DNA from: Hydractinia symbiolongicarpus
Taxonomy: Eukaryota > Cnidaria > Hydrozoa > Anthoathecata > Hydractiniidae
DNA: 64,000 nt
NCBI RefSeq assembly: GCF_029227915.1
Contig: NC_079882.1
Coordinates: forward strand, 3,782,001-3,846,000
Direction of reading: 5' to 3'
Notes under the pieces: model-generated
Told to the model about the DNA's origin: nothing
What the model saw: only the letters and a program-made list of their open reading frames with translations
Databases searched by the model: none
Program-made: the position numbers and the translations under genes
Part shown: piece after piece, positions 8,835 to 22,687 of the stretch
Layout of the letters: every line of letters begins with the position of its first letter
Position numbering within the stretch: position 1 is the first letter of the stretch

Positions 8835-11800
8835 ATGGCAGCCGCTGTTGATCAGCTTACTGATTCTGAACTTCGAAAGCAATTAAAATCTTATGGTCAG
8901 GACGTAGGACCAATAACTAAAACAACTAGACGGTTATGGGAGAAAAAACTAGAGAAATTCCAGCTTTTAGGTCCTCCAGACAGGAAGGAAGAAGAATTAA
9001 AAGAAAAAAAAACTAGAAGAAGGTCATCTATCAGTCGGCAAAGTACTGCAACGCGCGCAGCTTCACCAAGCAGAAGGAAATCCACTGCAAAAAGTAAAAA
9101 GCTAGCTCCTTTCTCCAGTGATGAAGATGAACCTCAAGTTCCTTTGAGTACATCTAGGCGTTCAATTCAAACTTCACCTATTGGTTTTCCAGAGAAGCAG
9201 GAATCTATTCCAACCAATAAAACTCCATTGTCTGTTTTAGCTGAAAAAAATTCAGTCACAAGTAGAAGAAAGTCATCTCAGAGAACGTATACACTTATTG
9301 ATAGAAGTTCAAACTCCTATCAATCTACCACCCGTTCTAGTGAATTTAGCGATGACGATTTTCCTGAGTCTAAATTAAAACAAAGCAAGAGGCAGTCTCT
9401 TCCTTCTAATGGTGGACATGAAAGCTTGATTACATCTGTGAATAGGAGAAGAAATAGTGCAGACAGGCTTTCCATGCCAAGGGAATATGTAAGTGAATCT
9501 GGAGCAACACCAACAAGAAAAAATCTTAATGAATCTAAAATCAGGGATGAAATTGATGCGTCCTTGCTACAAATAAGAAATACATTTTCGGCCAAGAAAC
9601 CTAGTCCACCATCTAATAGAGCAGTTAGACATACTTTCAACGAAGTAAATTATGAAGATCAGGAGGATGAAGAAGATGAAGAGCTAGATGCAGAATTTGT
9701 TCATGAAAACTATGAACGTTTTTTTAACACCAAAACTCTAGTGATATTTATCTTAAGTTGTTTAATGGCTATGCTTATGATTGGGTTATATTTAAATGAT
9801 GACCAAGACAGCCTTCCAGCTATTACCCATGTTTCAGGTATAAACCAATTCTCTAGCTATATACATATAGACATGATACCAATGTTTACAAGATTTTGTA
9901 TTGCATGGGTATAGCTTTATATATCTATATATATATATACACAGTCGGATAAGAGCCGACATCCGGGACAAACCCAGATATATATACAGTTGGATAAGAG
10001 CCGGCATCCAGGACAAACCCAGATCAGGGATCACTTCTACTAAAATAGGTGAGAAAAAGGCAGTACGATCCAAAGCAGAGCTCTGCGACCATCCCATTTT
10101 TCAGTCTCTTCCACAATTAGAAATAAATATTTTCACTGGGGGGGCAAAAAAATTCTCCAAGCCATTCTTCAAAGCAATGGCCCTGAAAAAATCCTGGATA
10201 ATAATAATAATAATAATATATTTTACGTGGCTGGCCCAGAATAACCTCCAAGTCTTTATGGTTGTTTCCACTGGAGTCCACTGAGATATATATTATTGGC
10301 ATGTGGGGATATTGGCATATGGTAATAAAAAGGAAACAAAAATGATAACTGATCACTATAATGACAAAAAAATTAAAAATTAAAAAATAATAATAATCCC
10401 TCAAATATAATCTAGTCGTAAAGATTAAAAACATGGTGAGATGAGAAGTAGATCTGCAATAAGACTAGTCACGTTCAAGACATACTTCATAGATGGAAGT
10501 GCTAAATCAATGCAGAACATTTCCAAAATTATTTCAAACTTTTACAAGTAGCGGTTTCCAAACTAGAGCACAGTATTTAAGATGCGGCTGAACTAAACTG
10601 ACAAATAGCTTCCTATAACTTTCCAAAATTTTCCTAGAGCTTTCTTTCTGATAAAGGGGCACCAAAAGCAGGCCCACCTTATTTATGAATTTCTCAAGCA
10701 TTATTTTAAAGTATCATAAGTTAAATACTTTAATTTTCAACTATGTCAAACACACTGAATGTATACCCATTTGTACTAAATAATTTATTTAATTTTTACT
10801 TTTATTTTCTATATACAGCCTTGTTGATACAAGGTGCAAAATATTACATTAAATAAAACATGCACTGGTAGCCTTGTAGGTCTTGGGTTCAAACCCAGAC
10901 GAGTCATGCCAGAGGTTATAAAAGTGTGAATCTATCTATGCAAAATTACTGAATTTACTATGCGATAAATATTAGTAACACTATTTTTAACTTGCTACTT
11001 TGTATTTATTTTTTCACAACAGCATGTCTTGCATTAATTTTATAACATGTGATAGCATTTCAATTAATTTGCAAAAATATTTTTAGGCGCTGTTAAAAAA
11101 AAGGTATGTTTAAATATTACTCTTTATTATAACTGTGGACAAATTCTTGTTGAACCTTCAGTATTTTTGTGTAGCAAATTTTACTGAAGTGCAACGATAA
11201 ACAAGTTGTGAAATAAAGAAGGACTGATTAACTAAAACTGTGTATATGCCTATATCCTATATATATAGACCTGGCAAAAACATAACACTATTAAGCCCTT
11301 TCAAGGACTCTTTTGGGACTGATACTTATAATAGAAAATTTTATAGGATCACATTGAACGAAAAAACAATCAGTTCAATGTTTTTATAGGTAATAAAAAG
11401 ACACTTCATAACATTTGCAAGTTCATAAGTTATTCACCTGGTTTCATTTGGAATTAAATGTTTACACTAATGAGCAAAAATTTCATTTGGAAAACTGAAT
11501 GGAAATATTTTTGTATAGTTGAATGGAAATATTTAAAAACAGATCTTTAACATAGAAAAATGCTAGATAATTTATAAATGTGTTAAAAAAATAAACTCTG
11601 TTATCTATTTGCGTATCAATCCCCCAAAAAGAATCCTTGGGTATGGCCTTTAAAAGATGTTGCGAAGGTTTTAAAAAAGAGGTTTGAGTTTGAGACCTTT
11701 AAAAACAATAAATCATATATTGCTGACACGATTTTGATTTGTTACTGTAAACTTTGGCATTAAAAATTAATTTCTAAATGCATCTTTAAATTAATTAAAA

Positions 11801-14800
11801 TGACAGTGTACAACATAAAAAATTAAGCTAAAATGTTTAAAATTTTTGGAGGATTTTTTAGTGTTGTTGCTGTTGTTTGGTTGCATACATTTTTCGTAAT
11901 TTTCAGGAGTTAGAAGAGCAGTCTATGCAACTGTTAAATTGTTGGTACAAAGAATTAAGCAATTTGGCTGGTAGGTTTTGCAGACTTTTTTTATTAAATG
12001 AGACTTTCTGCCCTCTCATGTAAACTTTTATATATTTTTTAAACTTTTTGGAAAATTCAATTGAAGTGTCGTGACATTTTATTTCTGACATCTTATAAAA
12101 AAGGATTTACTGAATGAGATTTTTACATATTTTTTTTTTTTTGGAAAAGGGATTAAGCCTATTCGGTCTGGTGTATTTTAGTTTTAAACATATTATGACG
12201 GGGGGGCTGATCTTCATAACTTTTAACAGGCTTGTCAAAATTGTATCAAACTTGGCACACTTATAGTACGTCATGTAAGGAACAATATCACAGCAATAAA
12301 TATATGTCTACAACAGAGATACACTTTTGCGAAAATGGCAAAAAATCACGTATTTGCGAAAGTTTCTCTCACGAAAGTTTCTCCAATTAAAGTACATACG
12401 TTGCATGAATAAAGGCCAAAAATTGCCTGAAAATCCATTTTTCCTGATTTTTTGGTACAATTCGAAAAAAATCGGGTAATTGGGTTGATCATGTGACCAG
12501 AATTCCCAGAAAGATTCCCCTTAGACAAGATGAAGTTTTCTTATAAGTTTCAAGTCCTAAGGTTTTTTCTAACTTAAGTTATTATATTTTCCCCAATTAT
12601 AAGGATTTGATAGAGATTTTTAGGGGTAGTTTAAAGTTATAGCCAATATCTAAAGCTCTAAGAGATATAGGACATAAATATATAGTATACAGGTGGCTAA
12701 TTAGATAATTATGAGAACTTAGTAAGTATCATAACCAAGCAGCATGGTAAAAAAGGGTTATTAACTTAAATCCTTTCTGGTCCCAACAGATCTATAGGGT
12801 TAAAGGGAGTAAGCGTGTAAGGGAGTGAAAGAAGCAATGACAAAAGTGATGAATGTTTTTTAATTATTGTTTTTATCAAATTTTTATTAAATGGCTTTTA
12901 TGCAAAAGAAATATTGAATGTAGACTTTTCTATTTTTTTTAGTCCATAACACACAATTCTTGTACTTTACTAGAATTATTGAGACAGTAACATTTTTTTT
13001 CTCATTTTTTAAATGACTAAAACCAATAAATGGTCAGTACTCAGCAGCTGGCATTCTGCAAAAGTGTTACTTTTGCAAATGAATAATGCAGGTGAAAAGC
13101 ATTTAAAACCTGCTACACAGGTTTTCTTAAAAAAAACAATAAAATCTGACCTGAAGCTGGATGTTCTTATTTTGTATGGCTTTTATGCCTGATTTGTTTT
13201 GTTCTTTGCAGTAAGAACACAACTTCAGAATTCAGCCTTTCTTTTCGTAGTTATAAAATTTTTTTCTCAAAGCTCTCTAAAATTTAGGTGTTTATGTGAC
13301 TATTCATTAACAATCATGCCAAAATGAATATTATTTTTAGATACTGCAGGCAAGAGAAAAAAAATGCAAAAAAAATCTAGCAATTAGTCTCACTAACATA
13401 GCCATGTGAGAGAAAAATTCACGTCAGACACACAAAAACCTAAAATTTTCCTAATGAAAATGATCATGGTGATGTCAGCAACAATTAAAACAGTTTGAGA
13501 ATTAGGATCTAATCGAATAATGCAGGATTCTAAGTCCACTGTTAACATTGTCAAGTTCAAAATGTCTAAATCTAAAAATAGAAATATATACCTTAAAATG
13601 TGCAGTCTCAAAATATTTTATGACCACTATTGTGGAAAAGGAAACTGATGTATTAAATTGTTTTGCTTTATTTTTAATTTGTACAAAATTGGATCACACT
13701 TCCATTGAAGTGATAATTTAATAGGTTCTTCTTGAAACTAAGTATCAAACAGTGAAATATTATCTACATAACTTGCTCTTTTAAGGTTCACATGAATGTG
13801 GGTACACTGCAGACAAGTGGCTTGGAGTAGAAAAGCTAAATAGAAGTGCAGAATCTTGCTTTGAAAAAGAGAAGGTACCACACATGTTTTTATACCTATT
13901 GATACAGATTTTTTGTGCAAATCTTTTATACGTTTTTTTGTTTTGGTTTTAGCTAGAACTAAATGTTGTCACAAATACATTGTCATTAATCAGAAAAAAT
14001 TACACTGACTATTTTGAGTAAGTATTCGATTACACTGTTTCTTCTGTGCTGTCAATTTGTTCTAAGGCCAAATGTTACTTAATTGTTACTCTCCTACGAT
14101 ACTCTAATAAGTCCACCAAATTTGTTTACATATTTTAAGAAAATGAGGGAAACCAAATTTTATGAGGCTTTTACATATGTTTTTGTTGACTGACAGTTAA
14201 CAAACACTTAATTCTCTACCTTTTTTTAATGTTTTAAATGTTCAGATTCTTATTATTTTTGCACTGTAATCTGCAATGGAATAACTAAAATTTTAGTCAT
14301 TAAGACATCATTCTCGGCTTAACGTCTGTTTTCCATGCTAGCATGGGTTGGACGGGGTATATTAATGACCCTCTTCGAATCTGATCCAGACTGTGTTAGA
14401 TCTAAACTCAACTTCCTCTGTATCAAGTCTGTCCTTATAACCTCCTGCCAAGTCTTTCATGGTCTGCCTCTGGGCTTTTCCCCAGGAACTATCAAGGGTC
14501 TACACTTTCTTACCGAATTATCCTCCTCCATTCTTTCCAAATGCCTCAGCCAATTTAATCTTCTTATCTGGATAACATCTTTAATTCTACGGATACTTAG
14601 CCTGCTTTTTAGCTCATTTGAACTCTTTCTGTCTCTCAGACTGGCGTTACACATCCACCTAACCATTCTCATATCATTCCTTTCTAAACGGTCAAGATCT
14701 TCCTGCTTCACTGCCCATGTCTCACTACCGTACAACATAACACTTCTTACACAGGCCTCATACAACCTACCCTTTACCTCAATTGAGAAGACTCTGCTAG

Positions 14801-17800
14801 TCAACAAAGGAAGTAACTCTCTGAACTTTTTCTAAGCAGAACCTGTCCTGAAAGTAACACTTCTTCTAACACCCCCTTCACTGCCCAACATATCACCTAA
14901 GTAACAAGTTCTCAACTATCTCTAACGAGCCACTGTTGTACATCATTAAAGCTGAAAATACTTCATTCTCTATAATCTCACCTTTGCAACGCTTGCATAC
15001 AAACCAAATCTTAACCTTCCACCAATACTACTGCACTTCTTATGTACTCAATGCTAAATAATGTATTCGGGTACGAATACATTATTTCAACTGAAATTAA
15101 ATTTGAAATAACTTTTTTTTCTTTCAGATTCAATAAAGATAAAACACTTTACAGCTCTAAACAGAGTTATAGATCATTATGGTGTCGTGTAACGAGTGCT
15201 ATTTCAATAATTTTTTTTCGGATTGCAATATTTTTGGGTGGTGAGTATTTATATGGTATACATTTAAAAGGCTTATTCTCAGTTGATCAATTTTTTATAA
15301 AATACCTAACTAAAAAAAACAGCAACTTGAGCTGTACGGCTTCCACAATTTTCTGTTGTTATCTATGTATGAATTGTTTGAACAGCCTTTCTCATTAATG
15401 CTTGATTACCATGCTTTGTTTGTTCAGTCGTAGTGCTTGCTTTTGGTATTTATTTTCTGATGAAGAAACGCTGGACAATCGATGATGAGGAGACAAGACA
15501 AATGTTATTTTTTGTGGACAAAATAATAGGTTTGTTGTTGTTGTTGTTTGTTGTTGTTTGTTGTTATTATTGTTATTGTTGCTGCTAATGTTGGTTCCAC
15601 CTGCAATTACCATGTTGGATTATAGATTTTTTGGAAAAGTATTAAAGCATATGACACAAACAAAAACAATCTTGATTGGCTGAAACTTTTGCATGATAGG
15701 TAAAAAAAAACGTTCAAAAGTACTAGTTGAACAGCTCACAGTAAGTTCTAAATCTGCTGCAAACAATTAACAAGTGAACTTTCACCAGCTCATAAATGTT
15801 TGTTAGCGATAGTAAAAGTGTATTCTTATCTACTTGTGTCGCGATCTTTTAAATTTTACCCTTTTTACAAACATTACAAGACTGTACAAAATTAAACAAG
15901 TAGATTATAAAGAAAAAGTTTTTGGTAAGAATTTTTAGTCAATTATGCATGTAAAATCTGCACTAAGAACGAATATCTGTTTGTTTATTTGTAGATATCT
16001 TAAGACGGCACCACGATGTCTGTGTGATGAATAAAGAAATCTCGCCATATTTGCCTATTCCACACGTACGAGACATGCTTATTCCTGTTGCTAAGAGGTT
16101 AGTTGTAACGTCGACTTTACAAGTTGTGTTGCTGTTTTTTTTTACAAAAATAAATTTTTTGACGCACTTGTTTAGTTGGGTTTAACTTTACGGTGTGTCG
16201 TCATCACTAATATGTCAATACTTGACAACCGAGAAAAAATTTAGCCTTACCAAAATCATTTTAAGAAACGTAAACATTAAAATAAAAAGGGCTGGACACA
16301 CACAAATACTGAAAGTTATTTCGCGAACACCATATGTTAGGGAAACCATTAAGATCCTATTTGTTTTCGAAATGCTAGCCCACAAATAAATTAATAAAAT
16401 TTGCTTTCTTATGGTTTAGGTGAAGAAAACATTTTTTTGCCTACAGTATGCGTTTATTTTTCTTCGTGAATAAACAGTGCCATCAGACACAGTACTAAAG
16501 CCTGGCATCGAAATAAGAAGCACGAGTGCTTCTTATTTATTTGAAATAACAAACAGCCATCACGGTAGATGTGAAAAAACACTTTCGTAATATTCCCAAC
16601 ACATAACGATTTCTTGTTTGCTATATGGGGGTGTCCCATATAGCAGACAAGAAATTTGCAGACAAGAAATGTGTTGTGATTTTAATCTCTGTTCCTTGTT
16701 AACACTTTGATATAATACATTAAGTTGATTTGACGACCGCCTCTGTCTTCCACTCTTTTTTACTTGTTACTATTCAGGAATCAATTTTATTTCTATTTCG
16801 ATTGTTATTTAAAATAAACATCTAGCTTATAGTAGACGACTATATAAATAAGAATTAACTTGGTTTGCAATGACGTGTTCAACACAGTGATATTAAGAAA
16901 TCTTATGCACTACTGTGTTGAATCTTTTTCTGCTGATACTTTTGGATTAACGATTTCTTTGTGCGTAATTTGTAATCTGTCTTCTGATGTAAATCCTTGT
17001 CTTCAAGCCAGACAGACGTCTAACGTCAATGGAGACATTATTTACATCCTTGAACAGATGTGTTATTATTTGTTTTGGAACACTCCTCTATGCTTTGTCT
17101 TGTATTTCTGTAGACATTGAATTATGCAGTAAGTGCAACAGATTGCTTTTAAATTTGTTTGTAAAAATTTAACTCTGTTTTTTATTTATTATTTTTTTTT
17201 TTTTTATTAATCATTAAGCTGGATTATTAAGTGGAATGTAACGTTTCATTTAGGAAGCAAATGGCGAAAATCTGGCAAAAAGCCGTTCACCTGCTGAACA
17301 CTTCGGACTCGCGCATTCGCGTGGAAACACAAAGGATCGCAGGGGAAGACTACGAAGTGTGGCGTTGGATTGGGATCAGTACACCAAAGATGAAGAAGGA
17401 GAAAAGAGTGACAAATAAGCTATACGTATGATTCATTCGTTGTCAGTTCACACATTTTTCATAAGTTGCTAAAAAGTTGAAAAACTTTTATTTTTTTAAC
17501 TGTTTTGTTGGTTACCGAGTTTAAACCGTAGCAACCTAATTTTCTAAATATTTAGCCTAAAAAGATGCTTAGTAGTCTGGTAGTCTTTTTAAGCCAAATC
17601 TCAGCTTCTACCGTTAGCAATTTGACAACGTATAAAAAACTTGTAATGTTTAGCTAGTTTTAGAACAAGTTTTTCGCGCCAGCTGTTGTATTTCGTAATT
17701 TGAAGAAAGACAATGCTGTGTTGATTAATTTTACTCCTGTTTCTGTTTCATGCGTTTCTCACCTTAACTTGTTTGATGTTCGCATTGACTTGATTATTTT

Positions 17801-19612
17801 CTTTATTTTAGCTTGCGTCAGAAAATACAAAGTGTTGGCAAGGACCTGGTAAGTGAAAAAGATTTCCTCGCCTCTATGTCGTGCTACGTGTGTCAATATT
17901 ATTTTTTCCTGTTGTTTTTAAGCTTTCGATGAAATTGAGGCAGTCGTTCGAATGCCAATTGTAACGCCGACGCCGTGTTTGAAGATCCGATACATGCATG
18001 AGGGACCTGAGTAGGTTGATTGAAATTTTATTTGAAAATTAAACTGAAAGCGAAACTCTGCGCCGCATAATTTCTTCAAATAATAATAAACATTTGCGAA
18101 ATATTTTAATGTGGTGATTTGTTCTGTTATTGGACAAAATTATTTCTATTATAAAATAATTTTTCAACGGTTTTTTTGCAGTGGACTCTTTTGTTTATTT
18201 GCAACTCGTGTAGGGAGTGGAAAATTTGTTTCAGATGCGGGAAGGTCGAGATAAAGGGGAGACAAAATTTAGGGAAAGAGATCAAATTGTGTTTAAAAGA
18301 AAATATTTGTAACAGGTAGAATCTACTTTGTTTCCTCTTTTTTTCTACCGATAATCTCCATCTTCCTTGTAGTGAAAAAGGGAAGGTGTGGATTACGAAA
18401 GTTACAGATGCAATTTTAGAAAAATGCAACAAAGATGGGGCGCAGATCTTGCACATTTTTGTGGATGACCAATCTAAAGAAGTATGTCGGAGTATTTTAA
18501 CTTTCTCTTTCCACACAGGTTCCCAATTTTTATGCGTTGTTAAAATGGAGAATTCTATAGTCCAGAAAATATTACATATGATAAATGAATTGATTAATCT
18601 ATTACACGTTGGCCTTATGTGGACACGTTGAGCATGAATGCAACGTTAAGCTTGAAACGTTTTTAAGCTTCGATGTTGAAGCAAAAATTAGGAGTTGTGA
18701 GTACTAATTGAAATAGTTTAATAACGTCTACAGAGTTTCATAAAAGCATTCCATGCATTACCTAAACTAAATTGCGTATCCAGCATTGTCTCTTGTTGTC
18801 AACCAGCATTGAGAAAACTTAGAAGTTAGAAGTAGCAGTGAGAAGGGAAAAATTGGCCGTGCTTTTTATTATTTACATGCTGTGTTGTTTTTTTGTTATG
18901 TCGAGGGAAACCCTTTTTATTTCTTAATGTTTCGGCTCCACTTCAAACAAAAACAAAGACATTGAAGTCATCCACACTGTTGGTAAGAAAGTAAAATGCG
19001 GTCTGGTTGTAATCATACGCTGATAAAACCTCCATTCTGTTCTTGAGTGTATCTAAGACTCACTGTATTCGCAAAAAATTATTCTTAATTTTATTTAAAA
19101 CAAGTGTATTTCTCTAGGGTTGTGTGTATGTAAAATGTGACAGTCTCGATTCCGCTGGTAAAGCGTTCAGAAGTATGTATGGAAACTGGTTTGACGGTAG
19201 GCGTACTCCCTTGTTTGTTTTTGTTACTCGCAATATATTGTCGAAATAATTATTTGCAGGAAATTAAAAAATGTTAAAATGATATTTCCGTTCATCTGAT
19301 TAATGCAAAATTTACGCGATTCTTGCGACAAAAATTATTGTGCGAATTTATTAAAATTATTGAATGTTAGTACAAGTTACATATTATAAATATGTTTTAG
19401 ACTTTAAGCAAATATGGGCGTTTTTTCTTTATACGGGCGTTATTTATTTTTGCTTACCTGTTCTAGGTCGACTTGTAATTGTGAAGTTTGTCACGTTAGC
19501 CCGCTACCATCAACGTTTTCCGGTTGCTTTAGCCAGCAATCAACCGCTAAAACCATCCGGTACATCCTTATCGTCGCTTGATTGGGTAAACGAAGGTGAC
19601 AATGATGACTAA
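8835..19612 (+). CDS. LEMD3: MAN1/LEM-domain-containing protein 3, inner nuclear membrane protein
   Basis: The model has 14 exons: 8835-9837, 11087-11103, 11907-11970, 13786-13874, 13953-14017, 15128-15240, 15428-15529, 15995-16097, 17254-17425, 17812-17848, 17923-18010, 18373-18481, 19118-19196 and 19467-19612. Every junction is GT/AG and the phase closes at each one, giving 728 aa. The domains are in the MAN1 order. A LEM domain comes first (1-45, [14 protein letters not shown] then [15 protein letters not shown]), then a Ser/Arg-rich nucleoplasmic linker. TM1 lies at about 302-320, followed by a lumenal part ([19 protein letters not shown]) and TM2 at about 435-460. The MSC winged helix runs from about 475 to 575 ([29 protein letters not shown]). 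A UHM/RRM domain runs from about 590 to 705 ([49 protein letters not shown]). In other animals MAN1 binds chromatin through LEM/BAF and Smads through the UHM. The 17-nt second exon is tiny but needed for phase. The start has a good context (aaaATGG). Confidence 0.93.
9941..10027. repeat. Two tandem ~45-bp units in MAN1 intron 1
   Basis: The word acagt.ggataagagccg with catcc.ggacaaacccagat appears at 9941 and again at 9986, a period of 45 bp, with few differences. The block lies just after the first exon and next to a TA-rich tract. It is probably part of a decayed repeat. Confidence 0.7.
10861..10935 (+). mobile_element. Internally deleted tRNA-like SINE head
   Basis: The words actggtagcctt, gtcttgggttcaaaccc and gagtcatgccagag match the head of the SINE copies at 33617 and 35348 in opposite orientation. 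The B-box-like gggttcaaaccc is intact. The segment between the A and B boxes is missing and the body is not recognisable. It lies inside MAN1 intron 1. Confidence 0.6.
12157..12799 (-). mobile_element. TTAA-flanked MITE (piggyBac-like), decayed copy in MAN1 intron 3
   Basis: The sequence is flanked by TTAA at 12153-12156 and 12800-12803. The left end reads gcctattcggtctgg and the right end ...ctataggg, degenerate versions of the 17-bp ends of the copy at 53079-53823. Internal words match that copy in reverse complement, including an acttggcacacttatagtacgtca segment and a block around gtttcaagtcctaagg. The oligo-G run is shorter here and there is only one. It is non-coding and non-autonomous. 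The piggyBac assignment rests on the TTAA target site; no transposase is present. Confidence 0.7.
14330..15060 (-). mobile_element. LINE fragment, C-terminal part of the reverse transcriptase ORF
   Basis: On the minus strand, 14457-14807 encodes the end of a non-LTR element protein: [20 protein letters not shown], then [27 protein letters not shown] and PGEKPRGRP. Coding resemblance continues on both sides in other frames (for example HASMENRR near 14335), so the copy is frameshifted. It sits antisense in MAN1 intron 5 (14018-15127). Confidence 0.8.
15531..15586. repeat. TTG/TTA trinucleotide microsatellite
   Basis: An imperfect run of ttgttg and ttattg units begins right after exon 7 of MAN1 (exon end 15529), placing it at the 5' end of intron 7. 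Confidence 0.8.
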
Positions 19613-22600
19613 ACTACACGAGGTCCGCTTCTTTGGTTTGCTTGTGTAAACTCCGTCGTATATAGTGAAGTTAATTTCTCTCCATCGTGGAGCATGTTTT
19701 TTTCGATATCTTTAACGAACAGCAATTGATATTTAACGAAAGTTTACACCGTGTAGGAAACAATTTTGATAATAATTTCGAATTGTTTAGGACAAATGGT
19801 TGTTTATTTGGAGAAAGAACTCATGCTTTCAAAGAGGGTAGAAACCTTACGTAAGAGGATGATAGCCTACTTGGATTGCTTGAAAATTTTTAGGACTTTA
19901 TTTTAAAATGTAACTTGTTGATATAGCTCATGTACGCTGTATATAATACATATTCGTTATTAGTCATATCGACATCAATTCCATCGCAGTAGATCTCGTA
20001 CATATTAGATCCTAATGAATCTGTAGCTAATGGAATTGATGCTCGACGTTTTTTGTCTCTGTTCTTCTCGAACTTTAATACCTTGTATTTCTAACGAACA
20101 TAGCGAAATCACTGAGAATCCTGGGAATTTATTATGTGTATTAACGTTAACCTACGTATTTATTGTTTATATGGGTTTATAATTTGATTTGATTTTTCAG
20201 TTTTTATTGGTGTGTATGTAGTACTTACTATTTTCAAAATATGTTTTTTTCTTTTTTTCCGGCATATTTTAACAGTATTTATGACGTGTTTTTATTGTGG
20301 TCTACCTTCCTTCCACAACTCGTGGAACAGGCAAGAAAATAGACCAGCTAACATTGATACGAAGGTACTAATTTTTCCAATATTAGTGGACTTCATACTC
20401 ATCTAACATTAGCGTAATTCGAGATAAACCTTCGGAATCATATAACCCTATTGGAAGCGCTCTTAAATATTTATTTATAGATGCGTGAATCTGTTGGCCA
20501 CACTTATAATCTTGTAAATGATTAAAGAAAATGTGAACGTTCCTAAAATCTCCTAATGAACCCTAATTTTAGACTAAAAATATCAAATATTTCTAAAAAA
20601 ACAAAAAATGTTTATCCTGAAAATGCATTTTTTTTTCCAAAGTATTTTGCAATATTTTTTAAAAAAAAGTTCAAGGCGTATTTGTTAGGAAAAGCTTAAT
20701 TATGAAGTCCTCACTTTCTTCTAAAATTTAAAATCTCTTGGAATATAGAATATGGAGTGGTTTATATGTTTTTGGTATATTCTTTGAAAATTTGTTCTTA
20801 CAATTTATAATTCGCAGAAGGTTGCAGAAAATTGTGAGAAATAGAAGGATTTCGGAGATGAATTTAGAAATTAACATTTTAAAGTGTGTAAAAAATCGAA
20901 GAAAGTAAAAAAATTATTCAGTATGACAGGCATATATAAGTTAGTTACAATGTGATCGAAATTTTTAGGGAATGTGTTATGGTTATAATTTTTCAATGTG
21001 TAACAATATTTACTCAATTCCAGTCTGATGAATAGAGTGCCTTTGAATAATGACTTGTTTTAAGTTGGCACCGTGGTATATGCAGCACATTATCCTTGAA
21101 GTAATTCGGAAATATCCGATGTTACACTAGTTCAATTTTAAATACTGACAAGACGCCCCGTCAAAAGAAGTGCCAGTGTTTTCGCCATTGTGTGCGCTTT
21201 TGATTGGCCAGACCCTACTTTCGAAAAATAAGAGATAGATAATTTAAATTGTCGTCTCAGCACATGTCGGAACCAAATATTTATTTACACGACCTCTGGT
21301 TATTTTTGAAGAACGTCATTAATCGACCAGGCCTAATTATTAGCATTGACTAAGAATTTTTGAAGGGCGTCACAAGACGGATCGGGTGAAACTATTGATA
21401 CACTACTCTAGACTTTGATATTATTGCCATGATTCTATTATATGAAAAGAAAAGGGTCCGGAACCGGACTTACAGAATAAAGTTAGAACGCTAAAAAAAT
21501 GGGCTAGGTTTAACGATGTGAACGTAGGGTACAATTGTGAACAAATGCAATCTATGAGTGTCTACAGGAAAGGATTGAAATATATGTTTGTTGGAGGAAC
21601 AGTTGTCGCAATCAAGGACCTTCATCGTAGCATGTAAAATTAAAAAATTCTTTAAATATTATCACGAATTTTTATTAATAGCTAGATACCTCATTCTCCG
21701 TACTAATTTTGGTGGATTTGCGCAAAAAAGGCTTATTTCACGAAATATAGTATTCGCGTAAACCTTTTTCCGCAAAATTTATAAAAAATTAAAATTATAA
21801 AATAAACACAGTAAAATTCATCACCGCTCATTTTTCAATTTCTCACTAGGATTTTCTCAAAACTGAATTGTTAACAACCAAGATGTATAACATTAAAAAC
21901 ACACTAGACGATTAGAGCTCACACAAGGGAGCGACTTGTACAACTGAAAGATGAACAACTTGGCTTATTTACCATAAGATATATTTTATTAAAATTATCA
22001 ACGGTAACAAAAATTCGTAGCTCAAAGAAGCCAGTCGCTACATAAAATTGAACTTTTCTGCATTTTGCAACGCCACAAACCACGTTCGTCCCAGTCTTTC
22101 TTTACGGCATTAGGGGTCGGGATTAATAATCATATTTTGAGGCGATAAAGTATGTATTTATGTTACTTTAGAGTTATGGAACAGTAAAACTACTTAAATT
22201 CGTCTTTTTATGGTAAAAGTAACAACGTATCAAAAAATAATTTTGTGTTTAATTCCTTTTTAACCAATTAAAAAGCTTTGAAATTTCTTGTGTAAAACAC
22301 GATGAACAATAAAAAAATGCTGCAATGTGTATTGATTGTCTTTTGATACATTTAAAAGTATAATGTGAAGTTGAAATAACACCAGAGAATCCTGCTGACT
22401 TTTAGCTGAATTTAGAAGTAACGGAACCATACATGTGTATATATAGCTATATTTTTATTCCGTACTTAGCTATAAACAAGTTTGTATATTATATACAAGG
22501 GCTCAGTTCAATAACATAACAACAAAAAAGAACAGCGTACTTCGTAAAAATGGTTACATGCGATTAGAAAAACCTTACCAAAAGATTCTCGGTTTTACAT

Positions 22601-22642
22601 CTGCTCGTAACATCTTACTGACGATTGTTTCCAAAGGTATAT

Positions 22643-22687
22643 GATGGTAAGACAAAGTTCGTCTGATGGTAAGACAAAGTTCGTTTT
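22643..22687. repeat. Tandem duplication, 2 x 22 bp
   Basis: The unit gatggtaagacaaagttcgt followed by ct or tt occurs at 22643 and again at 22665 with no internal difference over the first 20 bases. Confidence 0.85.

Noticed and set aside
9320-9640. Minus-strand ORF inside MAN1 exon 1
   Set aside because: It is antisense to the Ser/Arg-rich linker; the leucine and serine richness is produced by the complementary codons.
10117-10434. 105-codon minus-strand ORF
   Set aside because: It runs through an (ATA)n tract (poly-Y) and repeat sequence in MAN1 intron 1; no domain.
14335-14835. 166-codon plus-strand ORF in MAN1 intron 5
   Set aside because: It is the antisense shadow of the LINE RT C-terminal fragment on the minus strand.
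18127-18516. 129-codon minus-strand ORF overlapping MAN1
   Set aside because: It is antisense to MAN1 exon 12 (18373-18481), which encodes conserved UHM sequence in a splice-consistent frame; the antisense frame has no domain.
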